The notes beneath the pieces were generated by a model. It saw nothing but the letters and a program-made list of their open reading frames with translations. It was not told where the DNA came from and searched no databases. A DNA stretch of 64,000 nt, taken from positions 19,837,376 through 19,901,375 of the forward strand of contig NC_092567.1 in the NCBI RefSeq assembly GCF_037975245.1, in the 5' to 3' direction. Source of the stretch: Apostichopus japonicus. Its lineage: Eukaryota; Echinodermata; Holothuroidea; Aspidochirotida; Stichopodidae. Shown piece by piece: positions 14,145-26,367 of the stretch; position 1 is the first letter of the stretch; each line of letters opens with the position of its first letter. The translations under genes were made by a program, and so were the position numbers.

Positions 14145-14215
14145 GAGGGCATGACGTTTCGATCCTGATAGGATCTTGAGGGCATGCCGTTTCGATCCTG
14201 ATAGGATCTTCTCCA
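14145..14215 (-). repeat. Dimeric 33-bp hammerhead-like repeat (Penelope-type)
   Basis: Two tandem units start at 14145 and 14178. Each reads on the minus strand AAGATCCTATCAGGATCGAAAC followed by G(G/T)CATGCCCTC. GATCC-TATCA-GGATC forms a perfect 5-bp stem followed by GAAAC, as in stem II and the 3' core strand of a hammerhead ribozyme. The 5' core strand (CTGAAGA) is lost: GGAGAAGATCC in one unit and CTCAAGATCC in the other. Tandem dimers of such motifs are known from Penelope-like element terminal repeats. Flanking sequence (AACACAAACAGA...TAGACAAGG) resembles that beside the 60.6 kb copy. Confidence 0.5.
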
Positions 14216-14697
14216 TATGCTAACTGAAACACAAACAGACTTAAAGACACATCTAATAGAGGCACATATACAGACCGTAAAATTGAACAAATAGACAAGG
14301 CATAATTAGTGAGATCAAAGGGAGAAGCGAAGAGATGCTCTTTTCAAAATATGAACTCCAAGTCTTTTCTTTGAAAGTTGTCCTGGAAGAGAACTTTTCC
14401 ACCATCATTTCTCGACATTCCCTTCATAAGTATGTTTTAAAGTTATATGACATCATTTACTTTGATTAGCTTGAATTATTTCATCTTGGATCAGCCAATA
14501 TGACAATATTGTTGTATCTCCATTTTCTTAGCTTTATCTCTTGGCTTTTGTTTGGTTTACTCAATCACATAAATTTTACATGAAATATATTGTATCACTG
14601 GTATAAATGGTGCGAGGTGATAAAAGAACATAGATGGTAAGAGTATACTAGCTGAGAATCAGTCATATGGTTTAGTACTCAAATCTTTACCATATGG

Positions 14698-14783
14698 CTG
14701 GGGTGGGCAACCTACGGCCCGCGGGCTACATGCGGTCCGCCAGTGAGTTTTTGCCCATTCATTCAAAAGGTTGCCCATCCCTG
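14698..14783. mobile_element. 86-bp hAT-like miniature element
   Basis: The left end CTGGGGTGGGCAACC and the right end GGTTGCCCATCCCTG are inverted repeats of about 15 bp with two mismatches. CGGCCCGCGGGC follows the left end. This matches the well-known CAGGGGTGGGCAACC terminus of animal hAT elements (family knowledge). At 86 bp it is only two ends joined together. No 8-bp target duplication is evident, so the copy is old or rearranged. Confidence 0.6.
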
Positions 14784-17129
14784 CGGAATAGGGGAAGGGT
14801 GTCTACGATATCAACTGTGAAGCCTTTCTTAAAAATTGAATGACACTTTGATGAATCATTTGGAAGTCGCCGCTGTTGTGGCAAGTGGTATATTCAAGTC
14901 AAGAGGGAAAGTAAAGGTTTTTTGACATCATGCATAGGTTTTTTTTTTTGGGGGGGGGGGGTGTGTCTATGTGGAAACCAGAATTGCTTGCTTAAAGTTA
15001 CCACTCTCTTCTTTATTCTTTCTTTTGAAACATTTAGTATATGTATTGATTTTCTTTATTAATATGATTTAAAAAGTATTGTTTGAAATTAAAAAAAAAA
15101 ACAAGTGTTTGAAAATAAACTTAATTTCATGACTTATTCTGTTGAAATCTTCACATGTCAACGCCAAAGTTTGATGTTTACGTCAGCAATGTTCTTCCTC
15201 AATGTAACACAGTCACGTTAGGAAACATTAAAACAAGATTTACTTTATTTCTTAGTTTGGATACGAGCTATGCTACTTAGAATTTAACACAACATCCATG
15301 TAAAGATTTAAAGCGGTTCCTGATTGAACGTTTTGGGAATTATGTATCCAAATGTAATTGAAACTTAACATAAATAGATCTGCATTCCAACAATATGGCC
15401 GTCAACTAAGTCATTTAACCGACTATAAGGGACGTGAATTGTTACCTTTGTGAATGATTTTTTATGTGGAACATAAACTACTGTTCCGTATGCCTAATGT
15501 CTCACGATGCGTTGAGATCGTAAATACCGATACAGAATCATTTTTCCATGATAATCCAATTTCACCAAGCCTACGTGACGTTACTCAAATACGAAGTACC
15601 TGATCCCGAACATCTTTCTCACATAATGAACATTAAATTGTTTGAATAATGATTATGAAAAAATGAAGTAATCCAACGTTTACAAATGATTTTCGTTTGT
15701 CATTGAGATTATGAATTGAAAATTTGACCAACAAAGGTGAATAACGATACTTTTTTGGGTATAAATATTTAAGTATCAATATAATATGGAAAATTAATCA
15801 ACGCAAAGAACTATCTTTAAGATCATCATGTGAGCTGGCTCCACGTTTTACAATGCTTAAGACACCGTTTTGCCTCCTCACAGTGTTATCTCGGAGATTC
15901 TGCTCCTCGTAGTTATATTCTAACACATACAGGATCGTCAAAACAGGCCACTGAATTGTTGAGTGATGATGTAATATTCTGAGTATGGCAGTGCCTTGCC
16001 TCTTCAAATTGAATATATTGACGATCACTATTTAAATTTTAATCCCATTTAAGATGAGTAAATAATAATCAACGTCATTAATTATTCTTTGTGTTATAAT
16101 CAAAAAACAAAATAACTCGCAACTTCGTGTTATAGCTATGTTGCTCTCTCTCTCTCTCCCTTTCTCTGTCCTATTGATATTTTACGATCTAAAATAAATG
16201 CGAAGCATCTTTATGGTACGATTATACGACCTCGGTATGCATCAATTGTTTCTTCCCGAAATTGGTACATATAGCTGCAAGGTTATTATCTAGCTTTAAA
16301 TCACGTTCGTAATGATCTAAATCTGCCTCGGAACAATGACGACTTTTTCGTTTGCTCAACAATAATCAAGTATATAAGAGTAAAGCTAGAATTTTCCAGG
16401 TTGGATAAACCTACTGACAATATCTTTTATCCAAACCATCCTTAGCTGTTAGTATAAAAATTGGAAATATTCGTCTTCATAAAACAAACATATTACATGG
16501 TTTTCGAGAGCTTTTAACCTAATTTATTACATGAAGCAAAACTCAAAGCACTTTTTGTGCTCAAGTGTTAGCGTGGTGTGAAATTTATGCCCAAAACTTC
16601 AAGGACTGCAACGTTCCATTAGCTTCACTGTACACTTTTATTATGCGTGCGTGTAATTTGTGATTTACTGTAGTGTTTACACCATAAGTGGGCTGGCTTT
16701 TTACCTAATGGCCTACTTCAAATCATCCAAACCATATATCGCTAAAGACGGTGACTGAGTAAAGAACTAACAGGTTCACAGCCTTTCAAACTTAGTCTAA
16801 TGATGAATTGTATCTCTCTGAAGTTGTGATCAAACAACGAATTAAGTTCTTCAAACATTTGAATCAACTCATGAAAGTAAATTGAAGTCCTCATGAGAAC
16901 TGAACATCAAATTATTCATGACAGTTACTATACCGTGACATTAAGAAGTTCACTTTTTTTTCAAGGTTGCAGTTATCAATGAAACCTGTCGATAGTGATT
17001 CAGAAATAATTTAAGAAAGATAAAGCGAAAGTGTTTCAGTGACCCAGCCCTCACTGGTTAAATTGTTCATAAATAGTTTTAACTCAACGGGAAAGGGTGT
17101 GAGATGTCGATTGTGGTAGAATGTGGTAG
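14784..17129. other. Gene-free stretch
   Basis: Contains a poly-T/poly-G tract at 14941-14963 and a CT-rich run at 16144-16168. The 76-codon minus frame at 15798-16028 is not recognisable. No splice-bounded exon was seen. Confidence 0.5.
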
Positions 17130-17690
17130 AATATTATAGCACGAGTACACCTTCATCCTTGCTTACCAATGGTCACATGAGTACCACCATGGCCTATACA
17201 TAGGTACCACAAATGTGGCGGCGAGAAACACAGTGAACACAATGAACTGTACTTGTTATAACTTATGTAATCCATGAGCACCATAGGACTCAACATGTAA
17301 GTACAACATTTGACCCTCTGCATATCAGAGTGATGCAATGCGATATATTCGTTTTCCTTGTATATAACAATTGGACTCTAATGAGTACCATACATAATCC
17401 ACAGTGATCTCTGTTAGTATGATATTTGCAATCTCTTGGGCGGTTCTACCAGAATGTGTTCTATATAAGAGAATAACAATTGGGGTTCTACGAGTGCCAC
17501 AATGGCGTGTACATGAGTATTACTCCGTGAGAAATCAACTATAGACCTCAATGTGAGTAACAGAATAGAATTGTCTATGTGAACATGGGCTATATTAGTA
17601 CAACAATTACCTTCCATGGGTACTTATATATAAGCCTACTTTATGTAACAACAGTTGGACCGAGTACCATATATGACACACCAAAATAGT
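17130..17690. repeat. Degenerate tandem repeat, about 100-115 bp period
   Basis: Variants of GAGTACCA(C/T)(C/A)ATGGC...TACATGAGTAC and AACAATTGGACTCTA recur near 17174, 17270, 17386, 17490, 17605 and 17650. The similarity is partial and the period is approximate, so this is an old diverged array. The minus-strand frames across it (17153-17338, 17414-17617) are a by-product. Confidence 0.4.
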
Positions 17691-18128
17691 CAACTTCAAT
17701 AAGGCATTTGGACTCTCAAAATGTACTTTGACTCTTCCGCATGTAGCTAAAATTAAATTGAGTTTCTGTGGCAACCACCATTTATATGATATTTTCATAA
17801 TGTACTTTATTAACATGTTTTAATTTACTGCTAACAACTCAGCTCTTCAAACAGTAAAAAAAAAAGCGAAAATATTATTAATTCGTTTGCCAAAAACTAT
17901 GTTATCCGCCAAGAGCAATGTACTACTTAGCCCTAGTTTAGTCAAAATAACGTCATTAAGAAACAAAATAGTGGTCATTAAGATTATTATTACTCTCATT
18001 CAAGGTAAGCCATGTTTAATAACAGACTTAATTAGAAAACGCTTCAATTTAACATTGTGAAGCGTTTAGACCTCGAAAAAATATAATTCCTTGATGCAAT
18101 TTGGGAATGAAATAAGGGCACATAAACA

Positions 18129-18131
18129 CAC

Positions 18132-18162
<31 letters not shown>

Positions 18163-18250
18163 ATGAAATATTATATTGAAATATATATATATATCCATAT
18201 ATATATATATCCATATATATATATAGATACATATATAGATATATAGATGT
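18129..18250. repeat. Interrupted (AT)n microsatellite
   Basis: Runs of ATATAT are broken by CATATATACA, TCCATATA and ATAGATATATAG. The apparent minus-strand reading frames here (18044-18369) are repeats of Tyr-Ile and are not genes. Confidence 0.9.
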
Positions 18251-21200
18251 ACATTATAGCTGTTGATAAATGTTGCTTGTTTCATAATCATTGGCTTTAT
18301 TTGGCCGTATATCAAGTTTACAAAAAGTAGATGTAGTATTTTAAGTATAAAACAACTAGAATAGTCCATTTTGTCTCGTATTTTCGTTTGTTAAACAGCT
18401 ATACTTGCCTACCGAGGTCCACCCCCCCCCCCCACCCCCACCCATTGAGTCACATGTTATCAAACTAAGACGACCGATTCTTTACCTAAATCGAGGCTTT
18501 GACTTGATTACATTCTAATTCTAAAGCACGTTTATTTCGAAGGTTTCCAATACCTGTATTCATCAATTTATTGTATGCTTAACTCAAATCGGAAATATTT
18601 TAAAACTTTACAATATTTTACAATATTTTAAAATCAGTAATTTGAGATCCAATTTGAATCGTTCGTTGATCTGTTACAGGATTATAGTACGTACAATTTT
18701 GCGTTTTACCAATACTTTGTATTAAAAACCTTCTTAATAACTTTATTAACAGGGAGCAGTCCACGGTTGTAATACTACCGAGAATACTACCGAGGTAAAT
18801 TATGTTAAAGTCTTTAAAAGAAATACACTAAATGTTTTAACGTAACACAATGCCTTCATGCCGTTTAATTTACAGGTATTGAAGTTGCCACATGTGGAAA
18901 ACTTGAAGAAGGCAAACGTTTTTCGAGTGCATCTCGAGTGCATCCATACTTCTATACATACAATATCTGAGTAGAATGCTGAATTCAAATTTTGAAGAAA
19001 CACAGAACAGATTTGAAGTTGAAACTATAGCATCACACTGTTGTGCCTCAATTAACTGTTTTGGTTAAAAATGTATATATTTCAAATGAACATTTCCTTA
19101 AATCAAGAAGAAAAGTTAATGAAAAGTTCACTAGAATGAGTACATCATTTTACATGTAAACAGTAAATTTGCTATGAATTTTACTTTACACCACAATTAC
19201 ATTAATACTACATTGTAAACCGTACCATATAGAAGCAGAAACTGAGCAAATAGGCTACACTAATATAATCTGCGCAGCAACCCCGACCCTTATAAAGACA
19301 TTACGAGAAAGCAATAAATGCAAGCCTCAGAACTGTAATTTTAGTATATGTTTCCTTCCTATCATCTGGGGTATTTCATATTACAATTATCTCTTTGTAT
19401 CAACAATAAGCTTGGTTCTGAACTCGATTTGTATTTAAGTTTTTAGTCATCATAATTTACAGTGACCAAAAGAAGGCAACATGTAGTATGTTGGTATATC
19501 AAATAAGCAATTGTTAATGACTTGTTCAGGTTTCGATATACCAACTGAAACCAATCATTGTTAGTTTTCTTTTCTTGGTTTTCTTTCTTATCATTTCCAT
19601 TATTAGTTCAAACATGAAACATCTAACACATTAAACGGTATGCTAACCTGATAGTAATACACCATGATAAGTGATTTACTTGTTATTAATAAATAAAGTG
19701 TTAGATATTGCCAACACGCACACATATTCACCTTGTCCTACACTTTACCTATAACGTATTTCTTCACACGGAGAAACAGTTTTCCAAAATTGTTTTTGGT
19801 TGACCTAGTTAACTATAATACTTGTAACAATTCTTAAAGTGCAAAATAATTCAACCGGTTACAATAGCAGCGTAAAGAAATGAGTGAAATTTATTGACTT
19901 TTTACTGTACTTAATTGATTATATATAGGTTACAAATTATGTACTGTAAATTAATATTAAAAGAATGGAAGGATATTGGCTTACCTCAAACGAGTTTGAT
20001 TTCTCCACTAGACTTAGACAAAAGAAACTATCAAACTAATATGTTGTGTTTGTTGTTTCTGGTAGCGTCTACATCAAAAGTATACCGACCCCGTTTTTAT
20101 CGTTGTAATTACCAGCGGATGCGGGAAAAAAGCGTAAGCACAACTCCAAGAAGAACACGTCTTTGTTTAACGTTGTCTTATTTGTTAAATCTACTGAAGG
20201 AATCCCGTGGAAACAGTTTAAATGCCATATAAATATCGCCACAGTACGGACGTGGGTAGATTACGGTAGCTTTCAAGTTTCATAGATAATCATTTGGCTA
20301 TACGGTTTATTCGGCTGTTTTGTGCCTACGGAAGTTGAGTTTATTGGGCCTCCTGTAATATCATATTTTGATTTGTTTTTTAACTGTTTCTACTTCACTT
20401 GTTAACATGGTTATTAATAATTCTACGGTAAAAAAAAACTGTTTAACTGTTTCATTTATATTCTCGTCGAATATACGTGTTTGTAGTCTGTGTGGGAGTA
20501 AATCAACCTACTCAAAGAAAGTGGATATTTAGGAAAAAAGACAAGATTAGTCTGAAAATGTTGATGAATAATGCATACATGGTAAAATTAAACCAGTCAA
20601 AGAAAAAGAACAACCGAGTAGCAAATAATATTTCTTCGTAAATTTCTATTTTTAAGTATCGTTTAGTGGGCAATATCTTTTATTTCTGGGGTGATCTTAT
20701 GGAAACGCCTACTATGACGTCTGTTTCTGACCTAATTAAGTATATGTCATTATTTTACTTTTAAATATACGGTGCCCTCACCAAGAACATTTTGATAAAA
20801 CTTATACAAAAGCATTCATATATGATGTTTCATTCATTTGAGCAATCGAACGTCGTATGCATTTTTTTGGTTGTCCAATTCAAATTTCTTTTATATGGAC
20901 ACACCCACTTCTGACACCATCAACAACAACATCTTGTTCAAACTAGCTCTGGCGGGGTATATCGCATCTCCTGGGTAGAACTTGATCTTGGCCTTGTATC
21001 AAATTTCCCTTTCAAATGGTAATGAATAGAGAAAAAAACTGCACGTAAATATGCACTCATCAATGAGGCCACTTTTGTCTTTCGTTGAAGATTAATTTGT
21101 TTCTTTGATTTTGTATTCCTTTCAACCAACCCTCTGTTATCTTTTAATTTTCCAATGTAAATAAATGTTTATGCTTAGCCGCTTTCAACAGAGCACGATG

Positions 21201-21871
21201 CATTTTTACTTTTATAAATATTCTAATAAGGGTATGATGCTCACAGTCAGGAAGCTTTGCTTCGCTGCTCAAGGTCAATATCTAGAAGGATGAAGGTAAT
21301 TGCATTAAATCATATTGCCGCAACACCCCCCGCTCCCCCCCCCCCCCCTTCACACCAAAAAACTCGAATGAATCACGAATGGCGCAAATGAATTAGAGAG
21401 ATATATTTTGTTGGTTACGAGTGTTAGGGTAAGATACTTATGTGAGTGATTGGAAATGGAAGTTCTTAAATGATTTTATGTAATGAAACGTAGGCTGTGT
21501 AGGCTTAAATATGGGTAAATTAACTGATAAGTTGTTTTTTATGTGAATATGCCTTCGGATTTACATTGCACAGAGACTGCCCTAATGCAACCTCACAACG
21601 GTACTGATAATGTTACCGCAATTCACACATTTCTTATTAGAGCTTGTTAAAAGGAGTAATTTGATTACAAAATCAATCAACATGGCCTTTCTGGCTATAA
21701 ATGCTAACATCTCGTAGTACAATGAGCTTATAGTTGGTGTATTTTATTAGAAAGGCACCGTCACCTCAATCAATTCATTGTATTCAAAAATCAACCTTAT
21801 ATCAATACATACGTTTTTGTTAGTTTACCCAACATATGTCGCAAATCTGCAAACGTTATTTCGTTATTACA
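18251..21871. other. Gene-free stretch
   Basis: Only short frames without domains (for example 19915-20232, 105 codons, with no splice context) and C-rich tracts (18420-18440, 21327-21350) are present. No RNA gene was found. Confidence 0.45.
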
Positions 21872-22140
21872 GATGCTGTGACATGATAAAGACGGTGGCA
21901 ATTGAAGCAATGTAGCCTTATTAGTCGGTATGGTTCGGAGTTCGATCCCCGGCCGGGTCATAGTAAGGTGGGTTTTTTATCCAGGAGCAATCTACGTTTT
22001 TCACATCTGAAATGACTTTCCAACTAAGATGAAAAAATTCAAAATTTGAGTTAAATGTTGAATTAGAAGCCACCCGACGTGTAAGTTGTAATCCATAAGC
22101 TCTTGCGGGCTTCTCTCACATTTGTGATCGCTTAAGCGTA
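21872..22140 (+). mobile_element. tRNA-derived SINE, family B
   Basis: A decayed tRNA-like head ends in the B box GTTCGATCCCC (21940-21950). It is followed by a body: CATAGTAAGGTGGGTTTTT, ATCCAGGAGCAATCTACG, GAAGCCACCCGACGTGTAAG and TTGTAATCCATAAGC. The same body occurs in reverse orientation at 50505-50807, where the head is better preserved. The A box is hard to see here, so the copy is older. It would have been transcribed by RNA polymerase III and mobilised by a LINE; it is not expected to be active. Confidence 0.75.
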
Positions 22141-23158
22141 TACTGCCTGATTAAACTACATGTAGCATGTGCTTTGTCAAATAATTTACCACTTCATTAA
22201 AAGTGAATGCCGGAAGTACTAGCATATAAATATCGATAGAAAGTCAATATTGTGAGAACCCTCTACGGCTCTGTCGATATCATGAGTAAGAAAATTTGCA
22301 ATGAGCAAATATTCCTCGCAAACGTTTTTTACATATTTCTTGCCTTTGTTGCCAATATAGTTACAACACAAGCATCGGTATTAGGTTTGTATGGTTACAG
22401 ATTTCCCTGAAAACGTATCCTTTTGTGAGGCAAAATATTTAACCAAACGCATAAATTGGGTGCTGATGTGTACATGTTGTCCGACATTGGTTATATGAGA
22501 ACAGCATGTTTACGGAATATTCACGGGATGCCCTTGCCATTGATAAAATAGCTATAATGATTCCGATAAAATAAAGTACGTTAATCTCAAAAATAACAAC
22601 TGTGGCGTATGATATTTAAGTAATGTTACTATGTCTTCCGAACTGACAATAATTCATCCCCCACCCCCACCCCTTACCCACCCCCTACCCTACCCTAACC
22701 CAGCCCCAACCTCCTCCAAATTCCGTTCTTCAATTGAAGCAGAAACCAACATGTGTCATATAGTGAATGTTGACAGTGGAGTTGTTGTGGAACATAACAG
22801 CTCCCTTGTGAGACACATACGTAGCTGAACAGAAACATTACGTAATCAGCACGATGGCGTGGGGGAACGGATACAATTGCATAACCACTCCAGAATTAAC
22901 CCTGGCTAATGTAATGATGCAATCACACTTGTCAGTTTTGTCGACTATTTCGTCAAATTATCCTTTGTAAAGTGTCATTAAATCTGCCAAGTCCTCCGGT
23001 GTTAGCAATGATAACGTGTCATTCTCATGAATGACTGATATCGATTTCCAAGAAACCTGATAGGTTTCGTAAAACTAACTTTGAAGAAGATTGACACGTT
23101 TTCATAACTTACCACCACCAATAAGCTTGATAGGTTCCACAGTGAACTTCACATCATC
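22141..23158. other. Gene-free stretch
   Basis: C-rich pyrimidine tract at 22657-22712, otherwise AT-rich. No supported exon or RNA gene. Confidence 0.5.
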
Positions 23159-23240
23159 TTTCCATAACTATATTTTCATAACTATTCCATAGTTATTTCA
23201 AAACTATTCCATAACTATTCCATAACTATTTCCATAACTA
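23159..23240. repeat. (TTCCATAACTA)n minisatellite
   Basis: About seven imperfect copies of an 11-bp unit, TTCCATAACTA. The array abuts the truncated 5' end of the SINE at 23242. Confidence 0.8.
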
Positions 23241-23241
23241 T

Positions 23242-23466
23242 CGCCAGTGCATTCTAATCATGAGGTCCCCGGTTCGAGTCACTCCAAGATTAATGTATGT
23301 CGTCTAGTTACAGAGTTGTTGACAATTGACAATTCATAATCATGGACGTTAAATATGAGTGTAAGAGACTGACTTCGGTCAGCTTGCGGCGTCGATAAGC
23401 CAATGAGGCTGCTTCGCGAGTTCCTGCTTGCAGGAGGATCTTAAATACATACAAATACATACATAC
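23242..23466 (+). mobile_element. tRNA-derived SINE, family A, 5'-truncated
   Basis: The B box GGTTCGAGTCACTCC (23271-23285) is intact while the A-box region is missing. The body (GTATGTCGTC, GTTGTTGACAATTGACAATTC, CATGGACGTTAAATATGA, GACTGACTTCGGTCAGCTTG, GAGTTCCTGCTTGCAGGAGG) is shared with 48914-49162 and 53028-53277. It ends in an (ATAC)n-type tail. The hairpin GACTGACTTCGGTCAG lies in the body. Two other copies in the same window support a moderately recent family. Confidence 0.85.
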
Positions 23467-25661
23467 TGAAGGTTGGCACGTTCCATACATGGCATTCAAG
23501 AGACATGATATTGGTTTCATAACTAATGTTACAAACGTTGTTCATGATATACATTGCCCAATGTAATCTTAATACGTTTCATACTGTAACCCATTTTTAT
23601 GGAATGTAATTAGTTTCAACTAACTTTGAAGAGACATGACACAAATTTTGAAGGAGCATCATATAATTCATATCAGTATAGCTTCAAGGAAGTTTGATAC
23701 ACTGTCTTCATTTTATAAACGTGGTAAGAATCATAGCAAACTTTTAATAAGCAAAATTAAACTTTTTAATTGATCTGCATTTGTTCTATGAACAGCTTCG
23801 AATATGAATGACACGTTTCAATAATAACATTACCCTATTTAAGTTACATGTTTTGCAAATGTTTGTTTGCTAATGTTTGAATGTTATGCAATAACTTCAT
23901 TTTTCCTTATGGGAGTTTCGGTGACAACAGAAAAAGTTAAGATGTGAAGTAACTATAAACTTTACTTTCCCTAATTAGCTCATTTTTATCTACTTTAATC
24001 ACAATTGTATCAAATTGTAGATATTTTTATAGAACGATTTTTCAAGATGTTGTCGGTCCCTAAATGTGCTGGCAATGGGCCGCGGCCCGGGTCCGTTTGC
24101 CTCGACTTTAGTCCATTATTGCACCACGTCTATATAGGCAGCTGAAGCTCTAAACTTGACACGAAATTGCAACATTCCTCTACTCAAAATGAAGGTGCAT
24201 AATTAAGTGGTGTATATATTTATGTGTGTATATCCTGTTGCGAATGTGAGTCATTAATGCTACATTTTATGGTAATTATTCAACTTTTTTAATTAACTAA
24301 AAATAGATAATTTCATTTCCTTCTGTCACAAGATATCACCACCCGGAGCCCAAATTGTGTAACAAAGAGTTTCATATTTTAGGGGGAAAAGGTAGTTTGA
24401 TCGGTGCTAAAAAATTCCTCCTACACCTTGTTAAATATGCAATATGGAAATATTTTGTTATTGCTATTTCCGTATTTTGCGAAGCTTCAGATTATATTTA
24501 CAGATTAAAAGGATTTGCATTTTTTAAAAGTTACGGTTTTATGTTAATAAAAGCTTAAAACAGGTAATTTCTAATTTTGTAATCTTTAAGTGTCATGTAA
24601 TTTTATAAAAAAAAGAATATTCCATTTATGTAATAATAACCAAATACTTTCAATACAACGTGTATAAATTATGTTTTTGATATGAGGGCCAAGCTAATAA
24701 GAAGTGGCAGCATCAAAAAGGGAATATTCAGCCTATAAAAAGGATCATAATTACTGTATTTGAATATCTAGCATATGATTTTGGCTCTTCTATGTCTGGC
24801 CCAAAATTTCTTTGAATCATGTCAAATTTGTTTATGAATTCTAGTCTGTTTTCCCTAGTTGATTAACTTATATGATAATTATTTGTATGTTATTGTTTCT
24901 TGATTTATAATTAACACATTTCCCTTTTGAGCAGCTATAGGGAAACGAACTTTAAAATTATTAAACTAACGTTATAGAAAAAGGCCAAGAATTTTATTTG
25001 AAAACGTAAGCGTCTAGGGGCGAAAGTAGGAGTATGGGAGTCGGTGTGAGCCTAAGGGTAATGAGACGTAAAGAATGACGTATTAGGCTACAGATTTGCA
25101 CAAGGATGTACATGAGACAACATAGCCCATCCGAGTGGTGGAGCTATAAGTTTATATATAGGAATATGAAATCATTCTATCGTAGGATGAATATTGTTGG
25201 GCAGGGGTGGGGGTTGGGGGAGTGATACGCTAAAGATATGGAGTACACATACAGCCGCACAGTGGTGATACGGACATATGTTTCTCTCCACTGGCCCATT
25301 TTATTGAGCCAATGCTCGCCATCTTGAGGTCATAGTAAGTCAATCGTAAGATTAATATACAGTAAACACATATATAAATCTGGTAGGTGTTATCAGCCTC
25401 AATAATCTTGATACGTAAGACTCATTCTAAAACTACTAGTTCAGAATTATTCGGTAACATACGGTACAAAAAAAAGCTGTCATGTTGTGCATTTTAAATG
25501 TGAATGTTGTGAATTATAACTAGGAAAGTAGAGCCTACGATTTAATGAAGTGCATCTTACGGGACAATGTGTCCAGTCTAAGACATGGATCATTAACATC
25601 ACTTCCGACATTCTTTCCTGCAATAACTGCTGTGTTTTCTTTTAAAAGAAGTTACAAAAAC
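23467..25661. other. Gene-free stretch
   Basis: A GC island GGGCCGCGGCCCGGGTCC at about 24077-24094 resembles the interior of hAT-type elements, but no paired ends were found. There is a G-rich run near 25202-25222. No exon was found. Confidence 0.45.
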
Positions 25662-25692
25662 CTGATGTTTTGATCCTAACAGGATCATCGGA
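25662..25692 (-). repeat. Hammerhead-like motif (Penelope-type), degenerate
   Basis: The minus strand reads CCGATGATCCTGTTAGGATC followed by AAAACATCAGG. The stem GATCC/GGATC is perfect. The core has CCGATGA in place of CTGANGA and AAAA in place of GAAA, so it should be inactive. Confidence 0.45.
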
Positions 25693-26060
25693 GATTCTGT
25701 TAGACCTCGACTCCCTACCCGTTTCTGTAATTGCTATTACCCTCGGCGAAACCCTTAAGCCCAATCCCGTGTCTAACAGTTTTTTTTTCTTTCATGGAAT
25801 TGATATTAATAATGATGAACGTTGATAACTAAGTGAATTTTACCAAACATCCGAACAAAGCAAAACTGATTAAAAAACTCAAATGGCTTGACATTAAAAA
25901 TTAATACTTGGTGTCAAGTCTAACTGAAAATATCTGAAGATTTTTTTCTTAGCTATTTTAGTAAGACGTTAACGGATACGTGTAATGTGATCGTGAATGT
26001 GACGTAGACCATGCACATCTGAAAAAATCTGACTTGTTAGGATTCATGTTTAGACTCCCT
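25693..26060. other. Gene-free stretch
   Basis: AT-rich sequence between the hammerhead-like motif and the TTAA-flanked element. No coding or repeat signal was recognised. Confidence 0.4.
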
Positions 26061-26367
26061 TTAAAGGGAAACGTCTTGTAAAAAAATAGAATTTTTTAAT
26101 TCAGTAAAAATCGGTACTTTTCATACAAAAAAAAGAAACGATATCGAGAAGCTGTTTTACGTTGTTATATTGTCATGATCTTGGTCCGAAAATATATTCA
26201 GTTCTTCAGGTTGACCTTCAATTTGTTCGTCGCATAGATTGCAATTGGTGTGCAATGATCTATAAACTTGAATCGGCCCCTCGTATGTATAGGATTTGTC
26301 TCCCCCTGTTTAGTTAATAGTCTTGAAACGTACGGGAATAAAGAACAAACGAACACAGTCCCTTTAA
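26061..26367. mobile_element. Possible TTAA-type MITE, 307 bp
   Basis: It begins TTAAAGGGAAACG and ends CAGTCCCTTTAA, giving 9-bp inverted ends (TTAAAGGGA / TCCCTTTAA) bounded by TTAA, the target of piggyBac-type transposases. The ends resemble those of the family at 45489, 55009 and 63303 (TTAAAGG), but the interiors differ. Short inverted ends alone can arise by chance. A second copy elsewhere in the genome would confirm it. Confidence 0.4.

Noticed and set aside
18044-18369. Minus-strand frames of 62 and 106 codons
   Set aside because: Mostly translation of an interrupted (AT)n tract.
19915-20232. 105-codon plus-strand frame
   Set aside because: No motif, no repeat relation and no supporting exon structure.
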